This document shows positions 26,205-34,353 of a DNA stretch of 64,000 nt, piece by piece. The position numbers and the translations under genes were made by a program. The stretch comes from Anaerolineales bacterium (GTDB taxonomy: Bacteria; Chloroflexota; Anaerolineae; Anaerolineales; Villigracilaceae). The notes beneath the pieces were generated by a model. The model saw nothing but the letters and a program-made list of their open reading frames with translations, ran no database searches and had not been told where the DNA came from. The first letter of the stretch is position 1, and each line of letters starts with the position of its first letter. The stretch lies in contig CP129480.1 of NCBI GenBank assembly GCA_030583885.1, positions 1,736,001 through 1,800,000 of the forward strand, in the 5' to 3' direction.

Positions 26205-26624
26205 ATGCGTTCCCCCATCTGGAAGTTTGAAGCGGACTTGACCAATCGTCTTCTCGCCTGGGGTGTTTTTTCGCTTCTTGCCGGACTGTATCTCTGGTCC
26301 GCCACAAATGACTTTGGGCGCGGCTTTGGCATTCAGTGCGTGGCTTGGGGTGCTCTGGATGCTGTCATCGCCGTTGTCGGGGCGAGGAAAGCCGCTCGAC
26401 GCAAGTCCACAGCTGACCCGAAGGAAGAGGCGCTTTTCATCCGCAAGGTGTTATGGATCAATATCGGATTGGATGGCCTCTATATGCTTGGCGGCTTCTG
26501 GGTCCTCCAGACATATTCAGCGACTTTTTGGCAGGGGACGGGCTGGGGGATAATCGTGCAGGGTGCGTTTTTGTTCTTCTTCGATCTACTTCACGCGTTG
26601 CGTGTGCCAACCGAGGTGCAATGA
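26205..26624 (+). CDS. Membrane protein, DUF6992-like
   Basis: This 139-residue protein has four hydrophobic segments (about residues 15-33, 40-58, 84-103 and 110-130). The opening FEADLTNRLLAWGVFSLLAGLYLW and the later FIRKVLWINIGLDGLYMLGG fit a small uncharacterised family seen in Chloroflexota. The function is unknown. It is the first gene after repeat copy A, and its stop overlaps the next ATG (ATGA), so it is coupled to the SET-domain gene. Confidence 0.65.
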   Translation: MRSPIWKFEADLTNRLLAWGVFSLLAGLYLWSATNDFGRGFGIQCVAWGALDAVIAVVGARKAARRKSTADPKEEALFIRKVLWINIGLDGLYMLGGFWVLQTYSATFWQGTGWGIIVQGAFLFFFDLLHALRVPTEVQ

Positions 26625-27118
26625 CCTTTTCCTATCTCAACTCAAAATGTGAAGCACGCGGCCATGTCAAAGGCGGGTGTGGTGTTTTTGCGCGCGAAAT
26701 GGTTTTGAAGGATGAACTGGTTTCCTTGTGGGGAGGGAAGATAGTCCGCAGGGATGAACTAGACCCGGCCATGCCGCGCTTCACTCAGCGTGTTTTGCAA
26801 CTGGACGAAGACTTGTATTTATTGACCGCCGAGGAAAAAGAGCCCAATGATTGTTTCAATCATTCCTGCGAACCGAATTTGGGTTTCTTCGGGCAGATCG
26901 GGCTGGTTGCCATGTGCGATATTGAAGCCGGCGAAGAGTTAACCTTTGACTATGCCATGTCTGACGGCGGCCCATATGATGAATTTGAATGTACGTGCGG
27001 TTCACTGAACTGCCGCGGCAGGGTAAGCGGCAATGACTGGAAGCTGCCGCAGCTTTGGAAAAGATACGACGGATATTATTCGCCATATCTTGCGAGAAGA
27101 ATCAAGTCATTACGATAG
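26621..27118 (+). CDS. SET-domain protein with post-SET zinc motif
   Basis: This 165-residue protein is almost only a SET domain, a lysine-methyltransferase fold using S-adenosylmethionine. It keeps the pseudoknot motif CFNHSCEPNLG (residues 78-88), the GEELTFDYA motif with catalytic Tyr111, and a post-SET CTCGSLNCRG whose cysteines (124, 126, 131) can bind zinc with Cys83. Most characterised SET proteins are eukaryotic histone methyltransferases; a bacterial target is unknown. The start at 26621 overlaps the previous stop; the longer frame from 26453 is inside that gene. Confidence 0.88.
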   Translation: MTFSYLNSKCEARGHVKGGCGVFAREMVLKDELVSLWGGKIVRRDELDPAMPRFTQRVLQLDEDLYLLTAEEKEPNDCFNHSCEPNLGFFGQIGLVAMCDIEAGEELTFDYAMSDGGPYDEFECTCGSLNCRGRVSGNDWKLPQLWKRYDGYYSPYLARRIKSLR

Positions 27119-27121
27119 TCC

Positions 27122-28558
27122 ATGAAAAATTCCTTCCCGGTCCGCATTTATTGTGCCGCGCTTGTGTTGCGTTTGATACCCGTCCTGCTTACCCGCGGAC
27201 TGGGAATTGGCCTGGATGACATGTTCCAGTATGATATGCTGGCGCGCAGTTTGGCTTCCGGTAACGGCTTTCGCTGGTATGCACAAGAAGACTTGAAGCT
27301 GCTCGAGCCGTATGTGGATTTTGACCTCTCGACAGCGAAAGAGTATGACCCGCAATATGGACTTTACACCTCCTTCCGTGCGCCTTTATATCCTACGTTT
27401 TTAGCAATAGTTTATTTTTTCAGCGGGCTGGATGTCTCCCGTTTCTTTGCGGTTCGTTTGGCGCAGGCGGTTTTTCTCGGCGCGCCGCTTGCCCCGTTGA
27501 CCTATCTGGTTTCCCGTCGTTTATTCTCTGACTCTGAGAAAACGGCGAAAATCTCTGCGTGGATCGTTGCCTGCTATCCCATGCTTCTCGTCTATCCTCT
27601 CGGCCTGGGGACTGAAAATCTATTCTTTGTGTTGTTTCTTGCCTCCTTCCTTTTTCTGCTCAAATCCATTGAATCCCCATCACCTGTCCACTTTCTGCTT
27701 TCCGGCCTCCTTCTTGCCTTGGCCACACTTACTCGATCTGTCATTCTTCCTTTTGCAGGCCTGGCCATTCTTTATCTTTATTACCTCCATCGTAGACGGG
27801 CTTTATTGAGCGCATTTGCCTTTGTTTTGGTGATCGCCCCATGGATTCTCCGCAATTCACTGTTGCACAATAAATTAACGGGAATCGAAACGTCCATGGG
27901 ATACAACCTGTACCTTGGCTATCACCCCGAAGGGAATGGCTCGTTCGTCTTTGGTCCATCGCTGGATCTGCTTACCATCATGGATGATGCCGAACGGGAT
28001 AAGGTTGGAACGCAAAAAGCCTTGGGTTTCATAACAGCCCAGGCCGAAAGGCTTATCCCATTGGCCGTGAGCAGGCTTGGGCTTTTCTTTGGACTGGAAA
28101 AACGTGTTCTGATGTATTTTTATTCCAATAATCTTATTGGCTTCATTCCCAAACCAGCCTTGCTGACCATTTCTGTAGTTTTACTCCTGCCGTTTGTGCT
28201 GGTCTCAACTTCAGCTGTATTTGGATCTTCCTTTTTGAGGCGGAATCCGCAAACGATTTTGTTGATCTTATTGCTGTTTTGCTACGTTTTACCACATGTC
28301 TTGATTCTTTCAGAAGACCGTTTTCACCTTGCGTTGATCCCGTTTTTTGCGATTCTTGCCGCGCATTGCTGGTCAGGCGGCACGCAGGCACTGTCTGCCC
28401 GCTGGCACGAGTCTGGGACTGGAAAACTGGCTGTGAGCCTTGCCCTTTTTGCTTTGGTTCTGCTTCTGTTCAATTGGGGATTTGAACTTCATCGTGATGC
28501 GGATAAAATTACCGCCCTGCTTGGGCTTGACGGCAACAAGACCTACTTTCCTTATTGA
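27122..28558 (+). CDS. GT39/ArnT-like membrane glycosyltransferase
   Basis: This 478-residue protein has about ten transmembrane segments. The first extracytoplasmic loop carries the acidic motif GIGLDDMFQYDMLARSLASG, and FRAPLYPTFLA follows the usual P(L)YP loop of GT-C enzymes such as ArnT and PMT. It should use a polyprenyl-phosphate sugar to modify a lipid or protein; substrates are unknown. It starts 3 nt after the SET gene and is followed 8 nt later by a CPBP protease gene. Confidence 0.78.
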   Translation: MKNSFPVRIYCAALVLRLIPVLLTRGLGIGLDDMFQYDMLARSLASGNGFRWYAQEDLKLLEPYVDFDLSTAKEYDPQYGLYTSFRAPLYPTFLAIVYFFSGLDVSRFFAVRLAQAVFLGAPLAPLTYLVSRRLFSDSEKTAKISAWIVACYPMLLVYPLGLGTENLFFVLFLASFLFLLKSIESPSPVHFLLSGLLLALATLTRSVILPFAGLAILYLYYLHRRRALLSAFAFVLVIAPWILRNSLLHNKLTGIETSMGYNLYLGYHPEGNGSFVFGPSLDLLTIMDDAERDKVGTQKALGFITAQAERLIPLAVSRLGLFFGLEKRVLMYFYSNNLIGFIPKPALLTISVVLLLPFVLVSTSAVFGSSFLRRNPQTILLILLLFCYVLPHVLILSEDRFHLALIPFFAILAAHCWSGGTQALSARWHESGTGKLAVSLALFALVLLLFNWGFELHRDADKITALLGLDGNKTYFPY

Positions 28559-28566
28559 GGGAGAAG

Positions 28567-29181
28567 ATGAAATATTTGCTTGGCGAAAAACTGAATTTTG
28601 ACTGGAAGATCGTTACTGTGACGATCGTCAGCACGTTATTGCTGATGGTGGATCACTATCATAAACTGACCCCGTACAAATACTGGGACCGTGTCATTCT
28701 ATATCTCGTCATTCCGCTCCTGCTCACATTGGTCCTGTTTCGGGAGAATCCGCGTGAGTACGGCTTATCGTTTGGCGATTGGCAACTTGGTTTGGTGTTT
28801 ACCATGCTGGGGATTCTTTTCATGGCTCCGATCATTTATTATCTAGGAAACGGTGACGAATCCATGAGAATGTATTACGGGCGTTTCCTGCCCGGTCTCC
28901 CATGGACGACCTTCCTCGATCTGATCGGCTGGGAATTTATTTTCAGAGGCTGGATTTTGTTTGCATATGCCCGCAAATTTGGGCCGGAAGCCATGTGGCT
29001 GCAGGCTGTGCCGTTCGCGCTGGCGCATATGGGCAAACCTGAAATTGAGACCCTTTCCACCATCTTTGGCGGATTTGCCTTCGGCTGGGTGGCATGGCGT
29101 ACCAAATCCTTTGTCTGGCCTTTTCTGATTCACTGGTTCATTTCCACGTTTATTATTCTTGTGGCCGCGGGGACGGTGTAA
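28567..29181 (+). CDS. CPBP-family intramembrane protease homologue
   Basis: This 204-residue protein has several membrane helices and the CPBP core: WEFIFRG (Glu123, Arg127), ALAH (His154) and the late membrane His189. The family motif is EExxxR, and here the first Glu is replaced by Trp122, so either one Glu suffices or the protein is not an active protease. The ATG at 28567 follows GAGGGAG. Known relatives include Rce1 and bacteriocin-immunity proteins; the role here is unknown. Confidence 0.78.
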   Translation: MKYLLGEKLNFDWKIVTVTIVSTLLLMVDHYHKLTPYKYWDRVILYLVIPLLLTLVLFRENPREYGLSFGDWQLGLVFTMLGILFMAPIIYYLGNGDESMRMYYGRFLPGLPWTTFLDLIGWEFIFRGWILFAYARKFGPEAMWLQAVPFALAHMGKPEIETLSTIFGGFAFGWVAWRTKSFVWPFLIHWFISTFIILVAAGTV

Positions 29182-29185
29182 GCGG

Positions 29186-29626
29186 ATGCTCACGTATGAG
29201 ATTCGCCCTGCGCTAAAATCAGAATCGGCTCAAATCAAGGACTTGATTCATTTGGTTGGGATCAACCCCACAGGCCTGGACTGGAAGCGGTTTGTCGTGG
29301 CGGTCAATGAACAAGGCGAAGTCATTGGCTGCGGACAAATCAAGCCTCACGGGAAAGACATCCTTGAGCTGGCTTCGATTGCAATTCCGCCCGGGCAGCG
29401 TGGAAAAGGTATTGCGAGGAAGGTCATTGAAGTGTTGCTGGAAAAAACGCCGAGACCGCTGTATTTGATGTGCATGTCCCACAACGGCCCCATGTATGAA
29501 CGGTTTGGGTTTCGAGCCATTGCATACGAGGAAATGCCGCGCTATTATCAGCGCATCAAAAAGGTCTTCGATATTGCGAACATGATTCGGCGCGAGGAGG
29601 AATTGCTTGTGATGAAGTTGGAGTAA
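29186..29626 (+). CDS. GNAT acetyltransferase
   Basis: This 146-residue GNAT-fold protein shows the acetyl-CoA loop PPGQRGKGIARKVIEVLL (Q-R-G-K-G) and the late GPMYERFGF segment. The substrate is unknown. It starts 4 nt after the CPBP gene and ends 10 nt before comEA. The ATG at 29186 was chosen over an in-frame GTG at 29159 that lies within the previous gene. Confidence 0.85.
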   Translation: MLTYEIRPALKSESAQIKDLIHLVGINPTGLDWKRFVVAVNEQGEVIGCGQIKPHGKDILELASIAIPPGQRGKGIARKVIEVLLEKTPRPLYLMCMSHNGPMYERFGFRAIAYEEMPRYYQRIKKVFDIANMIRREEELLVMKLE

Positions 29627-29636
29627 AATCCAGGCT

Positions 29637-30251
29637 ATGAGAAGTGCGCTGTATGTTTTGCTTGGAGTGATGGCGGGCTTTGCACTTGCGGGGTTGTTGG
29701 TATTCATTTCGCGCGCACCGGCCGGTCAGCCGGTCGTGTTACAGCCTGCGCCTACCAAAGCTCCGATAGCCGTGCATGTGATCGGTGCGGTGCCGCGCCC
29801 GGGTCTGTATCAATTTTCTGAAGGTGCACGAGTTCAGGACGCGATCGACGCAGCGGGCGGCCTGCTTGCAACTGCCAACGTAAATGCAGTCAACCTCGCC
29901 GCTCTGTTGACCGACGGCCAGCAGTTGAATATTCCCTATAAATCAGGGAGCGAGCCATCGGATGATACAGGTTTGCTTGAACTGCCCGGCTCGTCGGGAG
30001 CGAACGGATCCTCATCGACAACCGAAGACCTGTCTTCATCTGAGCCTTCGGACAATAAACTAATTAATATCAACACAGCCACATTGCAGGAATTGGACTC
30101 GCTGCCCGGCATCGGCCCCACCCTTGCCCAGCGAATTATTGACCATCGCAATGAAAATGGCGCCTTTTCCACCATCGAGGAGATCATGGATGTATCAGGC
30201 ATCGGCCTCTCCACCTTTGAAAACATAAAAGACCTGATCACAGTAAATTGA
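29637..30251 (+). CDS. comEA: ComEA family DNA-binding protein
   Basis: This 204-residue protein has an N-terminal membrane anchor (about residues 5-27), an SLBB domain (about 45-98, VHVIGAVPRPGLYQF), a Ser-rich linker, and a C-terminal helix-hairpin-helix pair (LININTATLQELDSLPGIGP...). ComEA is the extracytoplasmic dsDNA receptor of natural transformation. The channel partner ComEC is not in the window, so competence itself is not proven. Confidence 0.92.
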   Translation: MRSALYVLLGVMAGFALAGLLVFISRAPAGQPVVLQPAPTKAPIAVHVIGAVPRPGLYQFSEGARVQDAIDAAGGLLATANVNAVNLAALLTDGQQLNIPYKSGSEPSDDTGLLELPGSSGANGSSSTTEDLSSSEPSDNKLININTATLQELDSLPGIGPTLAQRIIDHRNENGAFSTIEEIMDVSGIGLSTFENIKDLITVN

Positions 30252-30258
30252 TGTTCCC

Positions 30259-30810
30259 ATGCCCGCATTTGACCATTTTGCCCTGATCGCCCCGTTCTAT
30301 GCACGTGTCGCATATTCCAAAGTGGATGTGATGCGCGAGGTTGCATCCCTGCCTGTGCGCGGGACTTTGCTGGATGTGGGCGGCGGTACAGGACGGGTTG
30401 CCTCAGCGATCCGTAATCTTGTGGATGATGTGATCCTTGCTGATGTATCCTTCGGGATGTTGAAAGAATCGCCTCGGGCTGCGCTCAAATCTGTGTGCGG
30501 AGGGTCTGAATCATTGCCCTTCGCTGATAATTCCTTCGAGCGCGTTATCATGGTGGATGCGCTCCACCATGTTTTGGACCATGCCGATACCGCCCGTGAG
30601 ATGTTCCGCGTGGTAAAACCCGGGGGGCTGCTGGTTATCGAAGAACCCGATATCCGCACATTTGGTGTGAAGTTGATCGCAATTGCGGAAAAGATGTTGT
30701 GGATGCGGAGTCACTTCCTCGCGCCTGCGGAGATTGTAAAATTATTTGGAATGGGGGAATCTCGTATTAAGACGGAAGATGGAACGGCATGGGTAATTAT
30801 TGAAAAATAA
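30259..30810 (+). CDS. Class I SAM-dependent methyltransferase
   Basis: This 183-residue Rossmann-type methyltransferase (UbiE/Methyltransf_11-like) has motif I LLDVGGGTGRVASAI, an acidic SAM-ribose residue (VILADVS), SLPFADNSFERVIMVDALHHV and the post-motif VKPGGLLVIEEP. The substrate is unknown. It is the last gene of the operon that starts at 26205 and is followed at once by a bidirectional terminator. Confidence 0.87.
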   Translation: MPAFDHFALIAPFYARVAYSKVDVMREVASLPVRGTLLDVGGGTGRVASAIRNLVDDVILADVSFGMLKESPRAALKSVCGGSESLPFADNSFERVIMVDALHHVLDHADTAREMFRVVKPGGLLVIEEPDIRTFGVKLIAIAEKMLWMRSHFLAPAEIVKLFGMGESRIKTEDGTAWVIIEK

Positions 30811-30850
30811 AATGCTCCGGCAGGCCCCGGCTAAGGATCGGAGCATTTTT
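30810..30850. terminator. Bidirectional terminator
   Basis: AAATGCTCCG (30810-30819) pairs perfectly with CGGAGCATTT (30839-30848). A and T runs on both sides let it work for the methyltransferase operon and for the convergent acyl-CoA dehydrogenase gene. Confidence 0.82.
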
Positions 30851-30855
30851 CCCGT

Positions 30856-32007
30856 TTACTCGCTCGACAACACGTGCCTTGCGATCACCATTCGTTGAAT
30901 TTCGCTCGTCCCCTCGCCGATGGTCATCAAACGCGCATCGCGGTACATTCTTTCCACATTGTATTCGCGGCTGTATCCATACCCGCCATGGATTTGAATG
31001 GCATCGTAAATGACCCGTTCCGCCATTTCGGTCGCATAGAGCTTTGCGATTGCCGCCTCCTTGTTGTAGGGACGTCCCAGGTCTTTAAGCCATGCGGCTT
31101 TGTATAGATACGTGCGGGCCAGTTCAATTTCCATCTCCATGTTTGACAGTTTGAACTGGGTTGCCTGAAACCCTGAAATGGACTGCCCAAACGCCTTGCG
31201 TTCGCGTGCATAGTTGACCGCTTCCTCCATAGCCCCGCGTGCCAGTCCCACTGAGATCGCACCAATGCTGATGCGTCCCGCATCCAGCGTGGACAAAGTC
31301 TGTTGCAGACCATGTCCCTCTGGACCGACCATATTCTCCAAAGGTACACGCACGTTGTCGTAGGTCACTGCATGCGTGGGGGAGCCGCGCATGCCCATCT
31401 TTTTTTCAGCGGGTCCAATGCTCAAGCCCTTTGAATTTGTTGGGACGAGGATCATGCTCAATGACTTCGAGCCGCCCTTTGGGTCTGTGCGGACGAGCGT
31501 AAGAATGTATTCCGCAATGCTCGCATTCGTGCACCACATCTTTGCGCCATTGATACTCCATTCATTCCCGGCCTTTTCCGCCTTGGTGCTTACGCCGCCT
31601 TTAAGGTCTGAGCCTGCTCCAGGTTCCGTGAGCGCCAGCGCGCCAAGTTTATTTTTACCTTCCGCAACCATGGGAAGCCACTTTTTTTTCAATTCTTCAC
31701 TTCCATAGCGGGCAATCGGGGCGGATCCAAGTCCATTGTGGGCGGCAAACGCCAGCGCCGTGGAGCCGCAGCCCCAGCCCAGCTCCTCCATGGCGATGAC
31801 GAGGGATACCCCATCCACGTCCGAGCCGCCGTAGGCTTCAGGGATGCTCAAGCCGAGCAAACCGATCGGTCCACCCTGATGGACTGCATCCCAGTTGAAT
31901 TCCCCCCTCTCGTCCACTTCATGCGCTTTGGGCCTTACCACCTTCGCCACAAAATCATGAACGATCCTCCTCCATGCCTTTTGCTCGTCATTCAGATCGA
32001 AATCCAT
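30856..32007 (-). CDS. Acyl-CoA dehydrogenase (second copy)
   Basis: This 383-residue flavoenzyme has GALALTEPGAGSDLKGG and WCTNASIAEYILTLVRTD as FAD/substrate motifs, DAGRISIGAISVGLARGAMEEAVNYARERKAFG split over the helical domain, QIHGGYGYSREYNVERMYRDA and the end LMTIGEGTSEIQRMVIARHVL. The residue before the terminal GTSEIQR is Glu in GEGTSE, the expected base position. It differs clearly from the copy at 20,542, so the two are likely to serve different acyl-CoAs. A TATAAT overlaps the end of the upstream DsrE gene, and GGGAG precedes the ATG. Confidence 0.93.
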   Translation of the reverse strand: MDFDLNDEQKAWRRIVHDFVAKVVRPKAHEVDERGEFNWDAVHQGGPIGLLGLSIPEAYGGSDVDGVSLVIAMEELGWGCGSTALAFAAHNGLGSAPIARYGSEELKKKWLPMVAEGKNKLGALALTEPGAGSDLKGGVSTKAEKAGNEWSINGAKMWCTNASIAEYILTLVRTDPKGGSKSLSMILVPTNSKGLSIGPAEKKMGMRGSPTHAVTYDNVRVPLENMVGPEGHGLQQTLSTLDAGRISIGAISVGLARGAMEEAVNYARERKAFGQSISGFQATQFKLSNMEMEIELARTYLYKAAWLKDLGRPYNKEAAIAKLYATEMAERVIYDAIQIHGGYGYSREYNVERMYRDARLMTIGEGTSEIQRMVIARHVLSSE

Positions 32008-32078
32008 TTTTTCTCCCGGGTTAATATTTTGCCGTGCCGGTCATGGTGGATACTGTCCGGTCTTTGAAATGACGGCAT

Positions 32079-32084
32079 ATTATA
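32079..32084 (-). promoter_or_regulatory. Possible -10 box for the second acyl-CoA dehydrogenase
   Basis: TATAAT on the minus strand overlaps the stop codon of the DsrE-like gene, 71 nt before the dehydrogenase ATG. No strong -35 is seen. Confidence 0.35.
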
Positions 32085-32418
32085 GTGTGATCACTTTCGC
32101 GGCTTTCATCTGCGCTTCGATAATATCGGGCATCCCGCCAACGATGCCAATTTTTACCCTGTCGGTCAGGTTGTAAAAATCCAGACAGGTTGAGCACAGG
32201 ATGAGACGAACCCCTTTTGCCTCCAGCGCCTGTAATTGCTCGAGAACAGGCGAACCTTCACAAACCAGTTTCACGCCCTCGGTGTAAAAACACAACACGG
32301 CGGGCAGGTCGTCATTTTGAGCCAGCAGTTCAAGGTACTTTCCCATCAATTTTAATTGCAGAGACTCCTCTGAATGGCCCATCCCATTTTCCCTGATCAC
32401 GACAACGGTATCCAACAT
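32080..32418 (-). CDS. DsrE-family protein, like the C-terminal domain of YedF
   Basis: This 112-residue protein has the DsrE/YedF fold: VVVIRENGMGHSEESLQLKLMGKYL, CFYTEGVKLVCEGSPVLEQL and the Cys pair CSTCLDFYNL, close to the C-terminal half of YedF selenium/sulfur-transfer proteins. The N-terminal TusA-like domain of YedF is absent. It may move sulfur or selenium as persulfide, but this is inference. It starts next to the DUF2007 stop; the ATG at 32418 was chosen. Confidence 0.78.
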   Translation of the reverse strand: MLDTVVVIRENGMGHSEESLQLKLMGKYLELLAQNDDLPAVLCFYTEGVKLVCEGSPVLEQLQALEAKGVRLILCSTCLDFYNLTDRVKIGIVGGMPDIIEAQMKAAKVITL

Positions 32419-32419
32419 G

Positions 32420-32656
32420 TTATTTTTCCTCATTCAGAAATAGTTTCAGTGCCTTGCTTGCCTTTTTGATCTTTTCCTTGGGCACGAACACCTGCACGCT
32501 CCCCAGCCCCGTGATCCCAACGGGGTAGGCGCTCTGCCCAATGGATTCTTGAAACAGCTCCACGTCGATACCCTGCGATTCAAGGTAACTCTTGAGCAAG
32601 TCCGCTTCCATGCGGTTGTTCAATTCAACAAGCAATTCATACTTCATATCGTTCAT
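32420..32656 (-). CDS. DUF2007-like small protein
   Basis: This 78-residue protein is a compact alpha/beta unit with KYELLVELNNRMEADLLKSYLESQGIDVEL and a later VQVFVPKEKIKKASKAL, typical of DUF2007 (PII-like signal transducer fold by analogy). The function is unknown. Its ATG overlaps the stop of the YwiC-like gene (ATGA) and it is followed closely by the DsrE-like gene, so the three are one unit. Confidence 0.75.
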   Translation of the reverse strand: MNDMKYELLVELNNRMEADLLKSYLESQGIDVELFQESIGQSAYPVGITGLGSVQVFVPKEKIKKASKALKLFLNEEK

Positions 32657-33486
32657 GTCTGCCTCCAAAACACGATGAACAGGATCGTCCATAGTATGCT
32701 GACCATCAACTGGCGGATCCCGATCCGTGTGGGTTTCCAGCCAATTGCGGGATTCGTAATTCCCCAGATTGTTTCCAGCCATTGCACCAAAAAAGGGATG
32801 AAGATAAAACGCGGGATAAGATTTGAAAGGCCCAACACGCTGGATGCGGCCAAGTTAAACGAAGTATACAGGAAAGCGCGGTTTCCCATCCGCCACCAAG
32901 CGCTTCGACTTTTCGCCGATGCCTGACTCTGTTCCAGTTCACGTTGACCCAGCCTCAGGTATGCGTACACAATGCTCGCTGCAGATTGCAACCACGTCAG
33001 CACCCACAGCCACCAGCCAAGCAGGTCATATTCGCGGATACCGACCCAGTACGCCGCCGGCGCAGCCAGTGACAGCACCCCTGTGGCGATGACCTCCACG
33101 CCCGCCTGCCTTCTCTCCGCACGTTTGCTTACAAGTCGTAAGTGCCATGCAAAGACGGGAATCCCTGGCACCGCAAGGTAAAGGACATAACCAAAACCCT
33201 CCAGGATAAGCCCGAGCAATGCCAGGGCGGCGATACCGCCATAGATGAGCACCCAGAAATGGGCGGCGGGAAGATCCGCCTTCGGGCGGCGGCCCGAGTA
33301 TGCCTTGACGACGACTGTCATCGGCTGGCGGACCAAAAATGCAGACATCGCCGCGATGATAAGGTGGAGAGTGGCGTAGGTGAAACCCCTGCCCGCAAAG
33401 ATGCCCACCAGTAAGGGGCTTAAGATAAAGACCCATGAACCGTGGTCCTGCGGCAGGGCGATCTGGTTTTTGAGATATTTTTTCAT
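32653..33486 (-). CDS. YwiC-like membrane protein
   Basis: This 277-residue protein has about eight membrane segments and the YwiC-like N-terminal motif ALPQDHGSWVFILSPLLVG. The family is uncharacterised and sometimes found near nitrate-respiration genes. The ATG at 33486 is preferred over an in-frame TTG at 33495. It diverges from the cyclophilin gene across an 80-bp gap containing the latter's promoter. Confidence 0.78.
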   Translation of the reverse strand: MKKYLKNQIALPQDHGSWVFILSPLLVGIFAGRGFTYATLHLIIAAMSAFLVRQPMTVVVKAYSGRRPKADLPAAHFWVLIYGGIAALALLGLILEGFGYVLYLAVPGIPVFAWHLRLVSKRAERRQAGVEVIATGVLSLAAPAAYWVGIREYDLLGWWLWVLTWLQSAASIVYAYLRLGQRELEQSQASAKSRSAWWRMGNRAFLYTSFNLAASSVLGLSNLIPRFIFIPFLVQWLETIWGITNPAIGWKPTRIGIRQLMVSILWTILFIVFWRQT

Positions 33487-33529
33487 CCCATGCAAGCATA
33501 CAAGAAAAACATTCTCCGCGCAAGGTTGT

Positions 33530-33535
33530 TATAAT
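33530..33535 (+). promoter_or_regulatory. -10 box of the membrane cyclophilin gene
   Basis: TATAAT with an upstream TG (TGTTATAAT), an extended -10. A start near 33542 gives a leader of about 25 nt containing AAGGAGAG. Confidence 0.6.
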
Positions 33536-33566
33536 GATGGTAAATTATTCCAAGGAGAGATGCAGC

Positions 33567-34226
33567 ATGTCCCCAAAGAAACGAGCAAAAAAAGCACAAA
33601 CCAGACAATCTGATAAGACAATTCAGTACACCGCGATTGCCGTTGCAGTGATTGCGGTTGCCGTACTTGTGGGGAGGCTGGCCCCGCGGGCATCGTCCAC
33701 GCCAGGCGATGTGACACCAAGGCAGTATGCTTCCGCCCCGCCGATGACGATTGACACGGATACGAGGTATGTTGCAACCATTGAAATGGAAAAGGGTGGC
33801 GTGTTCGTTGTGGAGTTGTACCCTGATAAAGCCCCGATTACGGTTAATAGTTTTGTATTCCTCGCCCGCGATGGATATTTTGACGGTGTAACCTTCCACC
33901 GCGTGCTGGAGGGTTTCATGGCGCAGGGCGGCGACCCGACAGGCACAGGCGGAGGCGGGCCGGGCTATCAATTTCTGAATGAAGATAGCGACCTGACGTT
34001 TGACAAGGCCGGTGTGGTTGCCATGGCAAACGCGGGACGCGACACGAACGGCAGTCAGTTTTTTATCACGTTCGGTCCAACGCCGCAATTGAACGGCGGC
34101 TATACCATCTTTGGCCAGGTCATTGAAGGCATGGATGTGGTCAACGGTATCACGCGCCGCGACCCAAACCTGAACCCCAATTTCACTGGTGATGTGATTA
34201 AAACGATCACCATCACGGAAGAATAG
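33567..34226 (+). CDS. Membrane-anchored cyclophilin-type peptidyl-prolyl isomerase
   Basis: This 219-residue protein has a Lys/Arg-rich N-terminus, one transmembrane helix (about residues 21-40), a linker, and a cyclophilin domain (about 65-219) with [36 protein letters not shown], and [10 protein letters not shown]. It should help extracytoplasmic proteins fold. AAGGAGAG lies 7 nt before the ATG at 33567; the earlier in-frame ATG at 33534 overlaps the promoter. It is paralogous to the soluble copy at 49,368. Confidence 0.92.
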   Translation: MSPKKRAKKAQTRQSDKTIQYTAIAVAVIAVAVLVGRLAPRASSTPGDVTPRQYASAPPMTIDTDTRYVATIEMEKGGVFVVELYPDKAPITVNSFVFLARDGYFDGVTFHRVLEGFMAQGGDPTGTGGGGPGYQFLNEDSDLTFDKAGVVAMANAGRDTNGSQFFITFGPTPQLNGGYTIFGQVIEGMDVVNGITRRDPNLNPNFTGDVIKTITITEE

Positions 34227-34251
34227 CCGTTTATTTCTGAAACAAGGCGGG

Positions 34252-34299
34252 GGTCACTTTGGCAGCCAGATTCTTCGAGTGCAGCCACTCAAGGTGACC
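34252..34299. repeat. Inverted repeat in the intergenic region
   Basis: GGTCACTTTG (34252-34261) and CAAGGTGACC (34290-34299) match at 9 of 10 positions, and a nested GAGTG-CAGC-CACTC hairpin lies between. The 34227-34353 gap otherwise holds only the ribosome site (GGCAGGAG) of the next gene. Its role is unknown; it could be a transcript end or a regulatory site. Confidence 0.4.
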
Positions 34300-34353
34300 T
34301 TCACCTGTTTTATCCAAAATGTCCGATGTTGACCGGATACTGAAGGCAGGAGC

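Noticed and set aside
32085..32098. AGTGTGATCACTTT palindrome near the DsrE stop as a CRP site
   Set aside because: Only the central GTGATCAC is palindromic, and it lies inside coding sequence without CRP spacing.
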